Shown here piece after piece: positions 9,464 to 19,319 of a stretch of DNA of 64,000 bases. The stretch lies in contig CAWBME010000006.1 of the NCBI GenBank assembly GCA_963789825.1, forward strand, positions 434,001-498,000, in the 5' to 3' direction. The position numbers and the translations under genes were made by a program. Origin of the DNA: PFL42 sp963789825 (GTDB lineage: Bacteria; Chloroflexota; Anaerolineae; Anaerolineales; E44-bin32). The notes beneath the pieces were generated by a model, which was not told where the DNA came from, ran no database searches, and saw only the letters and a program-made list of their open reading frames with translations. Every line of letters begins with the position of its first letter. Positions within the stretch are counted from its first letter, which is position 1.

Positions 9464-10500
9464 CACACCTCTTGATGGTCCGCAGCGGCAGACAGGGCCG
9501 AGGAGGCACTATCGCGTGGACCGGGCGGCGGTCTTACACGTGCCCGGGCCAACTCGGGCAATCGACGCTGACCGGACAACGCCTCGGGCGCGCTTCCCGC
9601 GCTGCGGCTGAGGCGGGGGCGCCAGGAGGCTTCGCGTTCGCGTGCCGCCGGCACGCAGGCGAATGAGCCAGCCAGCCCGGTCGAGGCTCGGCTCCAGGAT
9701 CCACTGGGCCCGTTCTGCATCCGCGCCAGGGAGCCGGTGGCCAGTCCGCTACTCCGCTGTTCTGGCGGTTGCGCTGATGCTGGCCTGACCAGGACCGGCG
9801 GGCGCATCCCGGTCCTTCCCGGCTGGGGAGGGTGACGGGACCGCGCAGTCTTCCGTCAAGCGGACCGCCTTGGAAGCATTATGCCTAAGGCCGCCGAAGG
9901 AGGCAAGTTGCAGAGTATAGCTTCACCCACAACTCGGCCGGGGTTGGCGCCACAATGAGCCTGGGAGTTCCCGCACGGAACCGGTATGCCAATACCTCTC
10001 CCGTGCAGGAATGAACCTGCGGCCAAGTGAGCAAGATGGGAGGTGCAAAGCGGCCGCAAGCGCGGGCTTGTCGGAGCGTGCATCCTGGGGAGCCTGCGAG
10101 GGTCTTGGGGAGTTCGCGGTGGTGTCCGGGGAGAGGTGTCCACTCCCCGCCGTGCGCGCCCGGCAGGCAGATCGCCCGACGTCGGTGCGGGTCGAAGCGC
10201 CGATCCCAATGCGGAGCGGGGAACCCCCTGGTTCCTTGCTCATTTGCGGCGAGGAGTGACTGCGCCAGAGCGAGGGGTGGAGCGCCCCCACCATCTGCTG
10301 TTGGGGGAACCCCAGGCGTGTCAGCTTCTCAGCGCAGACTGCGCGCGGCCGCAACGGTGCGTTGGAGAGGGGGCGACAGCGCCGCTGGCGCGGCTTCTCA
10401 GGAAGGCAATGGCTTCCAGCATGCCGGGGAGAGCATGATCTCCCAAGTAGTCGGGTCCATCCGGCAACACGGCATGAAGAGGATCGCCTGGCAGCGCTGC
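9464..10500. other. About 1 kb without a recognisable gene
   Basis: Open frames here on both strands have no family features and atypical composition. A candidate minus-strand promoter for the glp operon is present at 9878-9906. The rest is GC-rich sequence with short imperfect repeats. No tRNA, riboswitch or terminator could be supported. Confidence 0.5.
9878..9906 (-). promoter_or_regulatory. Candidate sigma-70-type promoter upstream of glpA
   Basis: On the minus strand TTGCCT (9901-9906) is separated by exactly 17 bases from CATAAT (9878-9883). The predicted start is near 9871, giving a ~400-base leader before glpA. That is long, so the promoter may serve the glp operon with an untranslated leader, or an unseen short transcript. 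Confidence 0.4.
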
Positions 10501-11727
10501 CTACTGTTTCGACAGCTTGGCCTGCACCAATTCGTCCATGGCCACGACCAACGCCTCCTCCTGGCCGATGTCGACGATGGTCGCGGCAGTGTAGTCATGG
10601 CAGGCGTCAATGGAGCCGCCAACTCGCTTGGCTGCTTCAGGGACAAGATAGGACAAGCCTGGCATCGACCGATCGATCAGGATCTTGTGCTCCAGAGGGG
10701 TGGGGAGCCGCATCGACGCTTTGGTCTGAGTCCAATCGAAGGATCCGACCCCTGGGATCTCCGGAGCCATATTCTGGAATCCGACAATGTACTTCTCGGG
10801 GTTGACGAACCCCTTGTTGCGGATATCCCAGCAGTACTCGCCAATGATCTTGACGCCCATGGGCGAGAAACCGTCTTCGACCGTGAACCACTGGACGTGT
10901 TTCGTTTCCCGAAAGCCACCCTGGATCAACCGCGCCGTGGTCCTCTGGTAGGCCGTCTCTTGGGTCTGACGCAGCTCCTCAAGACGACGCTTCGCTTCGG
11001 GGAAGAATCCTTCCAGGCACACCCGCACCCCGAGGTCTGGCCCGTCTGCATAGTAGCCTACACCTCCCAGAGTTGTCACCGCGATGCCCAGCGGCGTCAT
11101 GGGGTCCGTATCGCCGAAGAGGGTGCGCGAGTAGATTTCCTTCCCCTGGCCATCCACGTCCACTCGCACTTGACCCTGCTCGACAGCGTCCTGCAATGCA
11201 TCGCGGTTCTCTTTGACCAGGCATCCTTCTCGATCGTGGTCATCGCCCACGGCGCCCAGGACGGCGACATGCGCCAGATCACGGTTGGCTGCATCCAGCT
11301 CAAGAGCGAAGAAGTAGGCCGCGGTAGATGCCGAGATATCCATATCGCCGGACAAGCCGAAGAACTCCGTAGCGATATTGAGAACGCTGGGATCGGTAGG
11401 CTGTTGGGGGTGATGATGATCCAGGATCAGAGTGGTGCGTCGACCCTGGTTGGCCTGCGAGATGATCGGCGCAGCTTGCGCCCCCAGGTCCACATAGAAG
11501 ATCGTCATCGGGAACTGGTCATGGATCCGAGCCACGATCGGCGGATGGACGCGCTCGATACAGATCCGGTGGACGGACAAACCCGCCCGAGCCAGCGCGG
11601 TCTCCAGGATTGCCGCCGAGGTCAATCCATCGGCGTCGTTGTGGTGCACCAGGGCAACCTCTGAGCCGGCCGCCTGCATCAGGCCAATGCCTTTGCGGAT
11701 CTCCTGGAGGAAGTCCTCTTTGCTCAT
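10501..11727 (-). CDS. DHH-family phosphoesterase (archaeal RecJ/GAN-like)
   Basis: 408-residue DHH-superfamily protein. Metal-binding motifs are visible in order: VHHNDADG (27-34), YVDLGA (from 79) and LDHHH (102-106), followed by a conserved AVGDD motif. The C-terminus has a DHHA1-like part with a Gly-Gly-Ser segment (KRVGGSIDACHDYTAA). Such proteins are Mn-dependent nucleases or phosphodiesterases. The layout resembles stand-alone archaeal RecJ-like proteins rather than bacterial RecJ, which is separately present at 14.7 kb. It starts 1 base after the stop codon of the mevalonate kinase gene, so both are one transcription unit. Substrate unknown. Confidence 0.75.
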   Translation of the reverse strand: MSKEDFLQEIRKGIGLMQAAGSEVALVHHNDADGLTSAAILETALARAGLSVHRICIERVHPPIVARIHDQFPMTIFYVDLGAQAAPIISQANQGRRTTLILDHHHPQQPTDPSVLNIATEFFGLSGDMDISASTAAYFFALELDAANRDLAHVAVLGAVGDDHDREGCLVKENRDALQDAVEQGQVRVDVDGQGKEIYSRTLFGDTDPMTPLGIAVTTLGGVGYYADGPDLGVRVCLEGFFPEAKRRLEELRQTQETAYQRTTARLIQGGFRETKHVQWFTVEDGFSPMGVKIIGEYCWDIRNKGFVNPEKYIVGFQNMAPEIPGVGSFDWTQTKASMRLPTPLEHKILIDRSMPGLSYLVPEAAKRVGGSIDACHDYTAATIVDIGQEEALVVAMDELVQAKLSKQ

Positions 11728-11728
11728 T

Positions 11729-12661
11729 TCATAGCCCTATCGTGGTGCGAATGACCTTGTACCCCTCGGCCTCCATTGCCGAGGCAATGGCCTCCTGCAT
11801 TTCCTTGCCGGTTGTCAGGGCGTTCATGTAGCCGCCCCTGCCACCGCCGGTGACCTTGGCGCCCAACGCTCCCATTCTCAAGGCCATCTCGCACAGGTAG
11901 ATCAGCTTCTCGTGGGAGAGGCCCATGTCGATCAAGATCTCGTGATTGGCCGTCATGATCGCGCCCACGGTCTCAAGTGCGCCAGTCTCGAGGGCGGCTT
12001 TCATCGCGACCACCTGGGTTCGGATCGCCTCCATGCGAGACTTGAACTTGGTGGGATCCTTTGCCTTCATCTCGGCGATGTAGTCATCTAGCAAAGCGGT
12101 ATTGGCGGTGACGCCGCTGTTGCCTAGTACGATATGTAGCGGAACCTTGGATGCGATCTTCTCGAAGTGCTTCTCTTCACCTTTGACCCAGTAGAGCAAG
12201 AGCCCGCCATAGGTCGAGGCGGTGTTGTCGACCCCGCTGGGGATGCCGTGATAGGCGAATTCTCCTTCCCATCCGACGTGGTTGATCTGTTCTATGGTGT
12301 AGCCCAGATTGAACTCGGAGTTCAACGCTCTGGCCAGGGAAACGCAGACCGCGGCGCTGGCGCCCACCCCGCTGCCTGCCAGCAGGTCGCCGCTATAGGT
12401 GATCTTGATGGGGGTCTTCTTGACATCGACCTTCATCACTTCGAGGATGCGGTTGATGGATTCGACCTGCTGGTCCTTCTTCTTGTTCTTGTAGCCGGGT
12501 ACTTCCACACGGTTGTCTTCGAGAACCCAGCCTGTTCCCCCGATCCTCTCCACTTCGCAGATCGTCTCAAACGGGATGGCCGACACAATGGCCGGCACCT
12601 CTTCGAGCACAAACTGATCACCAATCAGAATCGTCTTCCCGAAGGCCGATCCTTGTGCCAT
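11729..12661 (-). CDS. mvk: Mevalonate kinase (GHMP family, archaeal-like length)
   Basis: GHMP kinase of 310 residues that would phosphorylate mevalonate in isoprenoid synthesis. The N-terminal GKTILIGDQFVL corresponds to the substrate-binding GKxILxGEHxV strand. The glycine-rich ATP loop GDLLAGSGVGASAA is at 91-104. GIPSGVDNT (139-147) contains the catalytic Asp145, and KVTGGGRGGYM is the third GHMP motif. A strong AAGGAGAG site precedes ATG 12661. Lys content is higher and GC visibly lower than in neighbouring genes, which could indicate transfer. Chloroflexi such as Roseiflexus are known to use a mevalonate route, so the function is plausible. Other GHMP kinases (phosphomevalonate or sugar kinases) are less likely given the HGIPSGVDN motif. 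Confidence 0.8.
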   Translation of the reverse strand: MAQGSAFGKTILIGDQFVLEEVPAIVSAIPFETICEVERIGGTGWVLEDNRVEVPGYKNKKKDQQVESINRILEVMKVDVKKTPIKITYSGDLLAGSGVGASAAVCVSLARALNSEFNLGYTIEQINHVGWEGEFAYHGIPSGVDNTASTYGGLLLYWVKGEEKHFEKIASKVPLHIVLGNSGVTANTALLDDYIAEMKAKDPTKFKSRMEAIRTQVVAMKAALETGALETVGAIMTANHEILIDMGLSHEKLIYLCEMALRMGALGAKVTGGGRGGYMNALTTGKEMQEAIASAMEAEGYKVIRTTIGL

Positions 12662-13177
12662 GCGTCTCTCCTTACGTGAATAGGGGTCGGACGACTTGTC
12701 ATCGCCGTTGCTCCGTATCTTACCTCGAAAGGACGGGGGAACTCGTCAGTCGCCGGCGCATGTTGTTCGCGTGTTCAGCGAAAAGGGGGTCTTCACGGGC
12801 CACTTCTGAGACATGCTTCGCGGCGCAGGGTTGGCGAAACAAGAGCCTGAGTGCCCGGGAGGATGGAACGTGCGGCGGCCACACTCCGGATGATGCGGCG
12901 AACAGGAACACCCGGCGCACAAGATCATGCTCCGGAAGCTTGCCGACAATGGCGTGATCGATAACGGGCGGCAAGATGGTGCGATGTCGTGGTGGGAGCG
13001 GTGGGGGGGCGAGTGCCGCTGCACTGGGTCGGCGGGCGGTGGGCAGATGTCGGCGACACAGGCGCGGTGAGTTGTCAATGCGCGCCTGGGCTGACCGTCT
13101 GCTGGCCGCCGGGCATCGCTGCGTCCGAGCTCCGTCCGTGACGATGCAGATGCCGGCGCTACACTCCCAGCCGCAGC
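12662..13177. other. Intergenic stretch, no gene seen
   Basis: About 516 bases between mevalonate kinase and fmt, both on the minus strand. Apart from the mvk ribosome-binding site, nothing coding is supported. A TAAGAT box about 60 bases upstream of mvk could be its -10 element, but no -35 partner is evident. Confidence 0.5.
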
Positions 13178-14110
13178 TCACATGGCGGGTAGAGCCAGCC
13201 TGGCTCCGGCGAATGCGGGCTGGCCACGCAGGAATTCTGCGCCGGACATCGAGCGCGCGCCGGCAGGCTGGACGGACGCCAGCAGCAGCCCACCGAGTGT
13301 TGTGGCAACAACCGGCCCCTGCTCGGTGGCAACGACTTCTCCAGGGGGCAGCGGAGCCAGTTCGACGGCGGCGGCCTGAAGTACGCCGATGCGCCGCGCC
13401 TCCCAGGTGAGGAACGTCCCCGGCCAGGGGTGGTAGGCGCGCACCTTGCGGGCAAGGGACGCCGCAGGCTCACGCGGATCGAGCGCACCGTCGGCCTTGG
13501 TCAGCAGCCGGGTGACGGTCGCCTGGGAGCCGTCCTGGGGTTGCGGGGTCAGCCGGCCGGCGATGTATCCCGGAAGGGTCTTCAGCAGCAGGTCGGCGCC
13601 AAGCTGGGAGAGGCGTTCGGACAGCGTGCCGGCCGTGTCGGCCTCCAGGATCGCCGTCGCCTGCTGCGCCAGGATCGGGCCGGTGTCCATCCCAGGGTCC
13701 ATCCGCATGATGCTGACCCCGGTTTCAAGGTCGCCCGCCAGGATCGCCGTCTGGATCGGCGAGGCGCCCCGCCAGCGCGGCAACAGCGAGGCGTGCACAT
13801 TCACGCAGCCGTACGGGGGCAGCCCTAGAAGGACCGGCCGAAGGATGCGGCCGTAGGCCGCCACCACCAACGCCTCAGGCTGCCATGCGGCTATCTGGGA
13901 TAGGACCTCAGGACTATGCGGGTTCACCGGCTGCAGCACTGGCACGCCAAGCGTGGTTGCCGTATCCTTGACGGGTGGCGGCCGGAGGGCACGGCCGCGG
14001 CCGGCCGGTCGGTCGGGCTGGGTGACAACGCCGGCGAGGGTGAACCTCGCCGCCAAGGCTTGCAGAATGGGAACTGCGAACTCGGGGGAGCCAAGGAATA
14101 CGAAGCGCAT
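13178..14110 (-). CDS. fmt: Methionyl-tRNA formyltransferase
   Basis: Formylates initiator Met-tRNA using 10-formyl-THF. The 310-residue protein starts MRFVFLGSPEFAVPIL and has the nucleotide-fold catalytic segment with VNVHASLLPRWRGASPI. It continues with the loop motif MDPGMDTGPIL and the C-terminal anticodon-side domain (KVRAYHPWPGTFLTW). ATG 14110 is chosen because it matches the family N-terminus; an upstream extension of the frame has no relation to Fmt. Full length. Partner genes such as def or priA are not adjacent here. Confidence 0.95.
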   Translation of the reverse strand: MRFVFLGSPEFAVPILQALAARFTLAGVVTQPDRPAGRGRALRPPPVKDTATTLGVPVLQPVNPHSPEVLSQIAAWQPEALVVAAYGRILRPVLLGLPPYGCVNVHASLLPRWRGASPIQTAILAGDLETGVSIMRMDPGMDTGPILAQQATAILEADTAGTLSERLSQLGADLLLKTLPGYIAGRLTPQPQDGSQATVTRLLTKADGALDPREPAASLARKVRAYHPWPGTFLTWEARRIGVLQAAAVELAPLPPGEVVATEQGPVVATTLGGLLLASVQPAGARSMSGAEFLRGQPAFAGARLALPAM

Positions 14111-14254
14111 AGTCGGATGGTAGCACGAACTCAGCGGCGGGGCGTAACCCTCCCCGATGAGTGGGGTTCCTTCTGTTTGTAAGCCCAGTTCTGGCTTCAT
14201 CGGGTTGCAGGGCCTGGGCGCGCACGACACATCAACCAGAGAAGGAGTAGAGCA

Positions 14255-14584
14255 ATGTCGGATCAGACGGGTTCGGTTACCAGTGATGATCGCCTTTGGT
14301 CGGCTCTTGGCTACCCCATCGCACTGATTGCGATCATCATGCTGCTGATGGAGGAGAAGAAGGCCAGGCCATTCATCAAGTTCCATGCAGTTCAGGCGAT
14401 TGCCTTCAATGTTGTGCTGTGGGTGCTGATCTTTGTGCTGAGCTTCGTTACGCTTGGCTTCGGCGCTCTGTGCGTCCCGCTGCTGTGGCTGGTGACGCTG
14501 TGGCCGGCGATCAACTCGTACCGCGGCAACTACACACAGCTTCCGGTCATCACCAACTTCATCAAGAAGCAAGGCTGGGCCTAG
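14255..14584 (+). CDS. Small Tic20/DUF4870-like membrane protein
   Basis: 109-residue protein with the pattern DDRLWSALGYPIALIAIIMLL, then MEEKKARPFIKFHAVQA and two to three more hydrophobic helices ending in NFIKKQGWA. This is the layout of the DUF4870/Tic20-like family of small integral membrane proteins of unknown function. GAAGGAG (14241-14247) stands 7 bases before ATG 14255. The gene is monocistronic: a strong palindrome follows the stop codon. Confidence 0.8.
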   Translation: MSDQTGSVTSDDRLWSALGYPIALIAIIMLLMEEKKARPFIKFHAVQAIAFNVVLWVLIFVLSFVTLGFGALCVPLLWLVTLWPAINSYRGNYTQLPVITNFIKKQGWA

Positions 14585-14606
14585 CCTGCGCGTGATGCTT
14601 GGTTTC

Positions 14607-14632
14607 AGGGGCTCCGCTCGAGCGGAGCCCCT
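14607..14632. terminator. Palindromic terminator-like hairpin
   Basis: A perfect 26-base palindrome (13-bp arms, no spacer) lies 23 bases after the stop of the small membrane protein and 22 bases before recJ. A short T-containing tail follows. It probably ends the upstream transcript; it could also influence recJ. Confidence 0.65.
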
Positions 14633-14653
14633 GCTTGCATTTCTGGGCGTGCG

Positions 14654-16348
14654 ATGCTGAAACGCTGGTTGATCCCGGATCCACTCCGATCCGCCCCGAT
14701 TGAGGGCCTGGAGGACCTGCCCGAGCTGGCGCAGCAGGTTCTGGCTGGGCGCGGCCTTGCGCACCGCCGAGAGGGTGCGTGAGTATCTGGACCGGGCGGA
14801 TCCTGGGCACGACCCGTTCCTCTTGCGAGGGATGGAAACGGCGGTGGAGCGCATCCTGCTGGCCGCCGACCGCGCAGAGCGGGTGGCCGTCTACGGCGAC
14901 TATGACGCCGACGGCATCACTGCCACGGCCATCCTCTGGCATGGGTTGCGCTGGCTCGGCTTGTCCCCGATTGCCTACCTGCCGGACCAATTCGTTGGCG
15001 GGTACGGCGTGCGCATCGAGGCGCTCGACGCCTTGCGCAGCCAGGGCGTGGCGCTGGTGATCACGGTGGATTGCGGCGTGCGTTCCGTGGCCGAGATTGC
15101 CTGGGCGCAGGCCAACGAGCTTGGCGGTGATTGTCACGGATCACCACTTGCCGGGTCCGACCTTGCCGCCGGCACTGGCCATAGTCAACCCGCAGCTGTC
15201 CCCGGCGACCTACCCGTATTCGGGATTGAGCGGCGCGGGGGTGGCCTACAAGCTTGTGCAGGCTTTGGGAGCCCGGCGGCCGGGGAGAAGCGAAGCGAGT
15301 GGGCTTCTGGATCTGGTGGCAATCGGAACGATTGCCGACTTGGCGCCTCTGGATGGCGAGAACCGGTATCTGGTTGCGGGGGGCCTGGCGCAGCTGCGCC
15401 GACAGCCGCGGATTGGTCTGCCAGGCGCTGCTGCGGCACGCAGGCGTGCAGCCCGCCTCCGTGACGGCTGCGACGGTCGCCTTCTCGCTGGCGCCGCGTT
15501 TGAATGCGGCTGGAAGGATGGATTCGCCACGGCCGGCGCTCGATCTGCTGCTGGCGGACGAGGCCGCTACGGCCGAGTCACTGGCGCAGACTCTCGAGCT
15601 GGCGAACCGGGAGAGGCAGGCGGTCACGCGCAAGGAGTTTGAGAGGGCGCGTGAGACTGTACTCGCCCTGCCGCACCTCCCCCCGCTGCTGTCGGTGCAC
15701 AGCCGGGAGCTGGGCGAAGGCATCCTGGGCCTGGTTGCAGCCCGGCTGACCGAGGAGTTCTACCGCCCAGCGCTGGTTGCGCGTGTAGGCGACGAGACCG
15801 CGCGCGCTTCGCTGCGCAGCATTGTCGAGTTCCCCATCACCGCCGCTCTGGAGCGAATTGGGGACCAGCTGCTCGAATTCGGCGGCCACGCCACGGCCGC
15901 TGGGTTCACGGCGCTGACCGACCGGCTGCCGTCTATCGTGCGGGCATTGGAGGAGATGGCGGCCGAGGCCCTTGCCGGGGAGCCGACGCCCGAGCTCCGC
16001 GCTGAAGCGATTGCCCGCCTGGACCAGCTCGACGAGCGCATGCTGGGGTTCCTGGATCAAATGGAGCCGACCGGGCAGGCGAATCCGGCGGTGCTATTCG
16101 CGTCGCTTGGGCTGGACGTGCTGTCCAAACGCGCGGTAGGCGCCGATCGCGCTCACCTGAAGCTGCTGGTGCGCGGCGGCGGTCAGGCGATGGAGGCAAT
16201 CGGCTTCCGATTGGGCAGTCGGCTCCCCGAGCTGCCAGGCCAGATCGATGCGCTGTTCCATCTGGAGCGCAACCGGTACATGGGGGTGGAGACGCTTCAG
16301 CTCAATCTGAAGGACGTTCGCCCGGCTAGTCGACCACCCGGTACTTGA
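14654..16348 (+). CDS. recJ: Single-stranded-DNA exonuclease RecJ (three frameshifts)
   Basis: RecJ degrades single-stranded DNA 5'->3' in recombination and repair. The coding signal runs through three frames. Residues from LKRWLIPD lead to a break near 14750-14757. DPFLLRGMETAVERI and the DHH motif I VYGDYDADGITATAIL follow, with a break near 15117-15123. IVTDHH and PYSGLSGAGVAYKL come next, with a break near 15415-15424. LAPRLNAAGRMDSP, the DHHA1 motif GGHATAAGF and the OB-like C-terminus then run to the stop. Every piece matches RecJ in order, so the gene is complete but interrupted by three single-base shifts, probably sequence error. No clear Shine-Dalgarno precedes ATG 14654, so the start is uncertain. 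Its 3' end overlaps the convergent glycosyltransferase by 23 bases. Confidence 0.88.
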
Positions 16349-17019
16349 GCAGCGTCCACACGGCCTCGAAGGCGTCCTTCAAGCCGATCTTCTTGCCCTC
16401 GGAGTACTCACGCGGATTGAACGAGATCGGGACCTCGAAGATCCGCAGCTTGCGCTTGAGCAGCTTGGCAGTGATCTCGGGTTCGAAGTCGAAGCGCTTG
16501 GAGCGGAGCGGGATCGATTGGATCAGCACCCTCGGGAACACCTTGTACCCCGTCTCCATGTCGGAGAGCATGCTGTTGTATAGCAGGTTGGTCATCAGTG
16601 TCAGCAGCTTGTTGGCGACCATGTGCCAGAACATGGTCGTGCGGCGAGGGCCGCCCAGGAAGCGCGAGCCGTAGACCACATCGGCACGGCCCTCGAGCAG
16701 CGGCTCGAGCAGGGCGGGGTAGTCGCGGGGATCGTACTCCAGGTCGGCGTCCTGGATCAGGACGATGTCCTTGGAGGCGGCGCCAATGCCCGTGACGACC
16801 GCTGCACCTTTGCCCTGGTTGCTCTCATGCAGCAGCAGGCGCAGCGTGGCTGTGCCTGGGTGCAAGTTCGGCAAGCAGCTCCCGTGTGCCGTCGCGTGAG
16901 CCGTCGTCGACCAGGATGATCTCATCGGCCAGGCCGGAGGCCTCGACGCGGTTGAGGATGGCTTCGATGGTTGCCCGCTCGTTGTAGACGGGCATTACGA
17001 CAGAAATGGTCGGGGCCAT
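16326..17019 (-). CDS. Family 2 glycosyltransferase, DPM1/polyprenol-phosphate type (frameshifted)
   Basis: GT-A glycosyltransferase of about 230 residues. It begins MAPTISVVMPVYNERATIEAIL, continues with EIILVDDGSRDGT and the donor-binding IQDADLEYDPRDY. It ends with a SKRFDFEPEITAKLLK segment followed by PISFNPREYSEGKKI, typical of dolichyl/undecaprenyl-phosphate mannosyl- or glucosyltransferases. One frameshift lies near 16848-16862. The start at 17019 sits 7 bases downstream of a TAGAAT box, so the mRNA would be essentially leaderless. Cytoplasmic face of the membrane is likely; no C-terminal membrane helices are visible. Confidence 0.85.
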
Positions 17020-17026
17020 GCGCCGC

Positions 17027-17056
17027 ATTCTACCGTAAGGGAGATGGGTAGGACAA
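17027..17056 (-). promoter_or_regulatory. Promoter of the glycosyltransferase gene, leaderless arrangement
   Basis: On the minus strand TTGTCC (17051-17056), an 18-base spacer and TAGAAT (17027-17032) stand immediately before ATG 17019. The transcript would start at or within one or two bases of the start codon. Confidence 0.5.
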
Positions 17057-17064
17057 ACGGGGAT

Positions 17065-17093
17065 TTGCCTGTGATTCCTCGAAGTCCTATAAT
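17065..17093 (+). promoter_or_regulatory. Promoter of the AAA+ ATPase gene
   Basis: TTGCCT (17065-17070), a 17-base spacer and TATAAT (17088-17093) form a near-consensus promoter divergent from the glycosyltransferase promoter. Predicted start near 17100, leader about 94 bases. Confidence 0.65.
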
Positions 17094-17193
17094 CGGAGAG
17101 CCTCAGGCTGGAAGACCGCTCCTGGCCCGCGGCTTGCACCTTGTACGGTACGCTCAAGATTTGGCGAGTTGAACGGAAGTCGGGAGGCAAGGT

Positions 17194-18543
17194 ATGTCAC
17201 TGCCCAGGACGATCGCCCGGCCGAATGCGCCGGCCGTCGAGCGCACGACCTCCAACCTGCGCTTCATTCCGCCCCCGGTCACGCGCATTGAGGACACCGG
17301 CCTCTCCGAGCTCTGGCTCCAGGACCTGGGGCTCAAGATCCTGTATTTCCACGGGTACCAGACGGGCTTTCGCGTGGCCGAAGCGATGTCTCTGCCCTTC
17401 GCCGGGCTGGTGGATCTGCTGCTGGAGACGCTCAAGCGGGAGAAATTCGTCGAGATCAAGACGCAGGTGGGCTTCGGCGAGGGCTCATACCAGTACGCCA
17501 TCACCACCGCCGGCATCGCCCGTGCGCGCGAGGCCCTTGAGCGCAGCCAGTATGCCGGCCCGGCGCCCGTGCCGATCGGCGTGTACAACGACTCGATGCG
17601 GCGCCAGAGCCGCGGCCGGCCGACGGTCCACCCGCGGTTGATGCGCCAGGCGCTGACCGACCTTGTGCTGTCGGAGAAGACCTTCAACCGCATCGGGCCG
17701 GCTGTGAACTCGGGCACGTCGATCTTTCTCTACGGTCCTCCGGGGAATGGCAAGACCTCAATCGCGCGCGCGATTGGCAACATGATTCTTCAGGAAGACA
17801 TGTTCATCCCGTTCGCCATCGACATCGAAGGCCAGGTGGTCAAGCTGTACGACTCAGTGATCCATGAACTGGCGCCGGAGGACGACGCTTCTCCTGCCGG
17901 GACGGGGGCGCTCAAGACCGGCGCCAAGCGCGACCCTCGCTGGGTCAAGATCCGGCGGCCATTCATTGTCGTCGGCGGCGAGCTGACGCTGGCCGGCCTG
18001 GATCTCGTGTACGACGACGTGCACAAGTACTACGAGGCGCCGTTCCAGGTGAAGGCCAATGGCGGCGTTCTGCTGATCGACGACTTCGGCCGGCAGCAGG
18101 TCCGCCCGCGCGATCTGCTCAATCGGTGGATCGTGCCGCTAGAGAACCGGCTGGACTACCTGACGTTGCACACTGGACGCAAGATCGATGTGCCGTTTGA
18201 CGTACTGGTGGTGTTCTCGACCAACTTGCCGCCGAAGGACCTGGTGGACGAGGCTTTCCTTCGCCGCCTGCGCCACAAGATCGAGGTGGGCGACCCGACC
18301 TACGAGGAGTACCGCCAGGTGTTCAAGCGCGTGGCGGAGGGGAAGGGCGTCAGCTATTCCGACAAGGGCCTGGCTTACATGCTGCAGGAGTGGTACATCA
18401 AGCGCAACCGGAAGCTGAGAGCCTCTCACCCCCGGGACATCTGCGACCAGATTCTGGACATCTCCCGCTATATGAATGTCGAGGCGGCAATGAGTAAGGA
18501 CCTGCTGGACCGCGCTGCGGAGGCGTACTTCGTCGAGCTGTGA
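17194..18543 (+). CDS. AAA+ ATPase of unknown role
   Basis: 449-residue ATPase. The N-terminal ~150 residues are a non-AAA helical domain with a basic, Pro-rich start. Walker A GPPGNGKTS is at 181-189, Walker B VLLIDDFG at 292-299 and a sensor-1 FSTN follows. The C-terminal lid carries LRASHPRDICDQILD. The motif set resembles MoxR/Lon-side AAA+ proteins and ATPases found near pilus or secretion genes in Chloroflexi, but no such genes are adjacent. It is likely soluble and oligomeric. It has its own promoter and overlaps the next gene by 4 bases (GTGA). Confidence 0.75.
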   Translation: MSLPRTIARPNAPAVERTTSNLRFIPPPVTRIEDTGLSELWLQDLGLKILYFHGYQTGFRVAEAMSLPFAGLVDLLLETLKREKFVEIKTQVGFGEGSYQYAITTAGIARAREALERSQYAGPAPVPIGVYNDSMRRQSRGRPTVHPRLMRQALTDLVLSEKTFNRIGPAVNSGTSIFLYGPPGNGKTSIARAIGNMILQEDMFIPFAIDIEGQVVKLYDSVIHELAPEDDASPAGTGALKTGAKRDPRWVKIRRPFIVVGGELTLAGLDLVYDDVHKYYEAPFQVKANGGVLLIDDFGRQQVRPRDLLNRWIVPLENRLDYLTLHTGRKIDVPFDVLVVFSTNLPPKDLVDEAFLRRLRHKIEVGDPTYEEYRQVFKRVAEGKGVSYSDKGLAYMLQEWYIKRNRKLRASHPRDICDQILDISRYMNVEAAMSKDLLDRAAEAYFVEL

Positions 18544-19319
18544 CGGTGCTGATGGTCTCTGACTGGTCGCGCGACGCCCCGTTGATCATCGCCCATCGCG
18601 GGGCGTCGGCCTATGCACCGGAGAATACCATGGCGGCCTTTCGCTTGGCGGGGGAGATGGGGGCGGACGCCATTGAGCTCGACGCCAAGCTGACCCGGGA
18701 CGGCCAGATCGTCGTCCACCATGACGGAACGCTCGATCGAACCACCACGGGATCTGGAAGGCTATCCGAACACACGCTTGCGCAGATTCGGCAGCTGGAT
18801 GCCGGCGGCAAGTTCGATGCTCGCTTTGTCGGGGGAGCGCGTCCCAGCGTTGGAGGAGGTGTTGGCGGAGTTCGGCCGAGAGCTGCTCATCAACGTCGAG
18901 CTGAAGGACTACGAGCACCCTCGGGACGACCTGCCGCAGGCCGCGGCAGCGCTCGTCCGATCGATGGGTCTGCAGGCGCGGGTACTGTTCTCCTCGTTCA
19001 ACCCGCTGGCCCTGCGGCGGGCGAGGCGGCAGGCGCCGGAGATCCCGACCGCACTGCTGGAGATGGCTTCTGACGGCCGCGCCAAGCGCGCGTTGTTTCG
19101 CCTGATCTCCCCCCCGTGGGCCTACCACCCGGAAGACCGGATGGTTGATGCAGGGCTAATCGACGACGAGCACCGGCGCGGGCGACGGGTGAACGTGTGG
19201 ACCGTGAATCATGCTGCCGCGCATCGCCGAGATTGCTTGCGTGGGGGATCGATGGCGTGATCACGGCTACGCCGGACGTGGCGCATGGGCTGCGGGATGA
19301 GTGGCGACAGCGCGCCTAG
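18540..19319 (+). CDS. Glycerophosphodiester phosphodiesterase (two frameshifts)
   Basis: GDPD/UgpQ-type enzyme hydrolysing glycerophosphodiesters to glycerol-3-phosphate and an alcohol. Motifs: IIAHRGASAYAPENTMAAF with the catalytic His, GADAIELDAKLTRDGQIVVHHD with Glu/Asp metal ligands, then LLINVELKDY, VLFSSFNPLAL and VNVWTVN. The frame shifts at a G5 run (18831-18835) and again at a G5 run (19243-19247), after which IDGVITATPDVAH completes the family C-terminus at TAG 19317-19319. Starts are GTG 18540 (overlapping the ATPase stop) or ATG 18552. No signal peptide, so cytoplasmic. It could feed the GlpABC dehydrogenase encoded at 8-9 kb. Confidence 0.87.

Noticed and set aside
9980..10330. 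tRNA-like stem patterns
   Set aside because: No T-arm GTTCGA motif, anticodon arm or acceptor pairing could be assembled.
10027..11664. Plus-strand open frame of 545 codons
   Set aside because: It is the shadow of the DHH phosphoesterase, whose motifs are on the minus strand.
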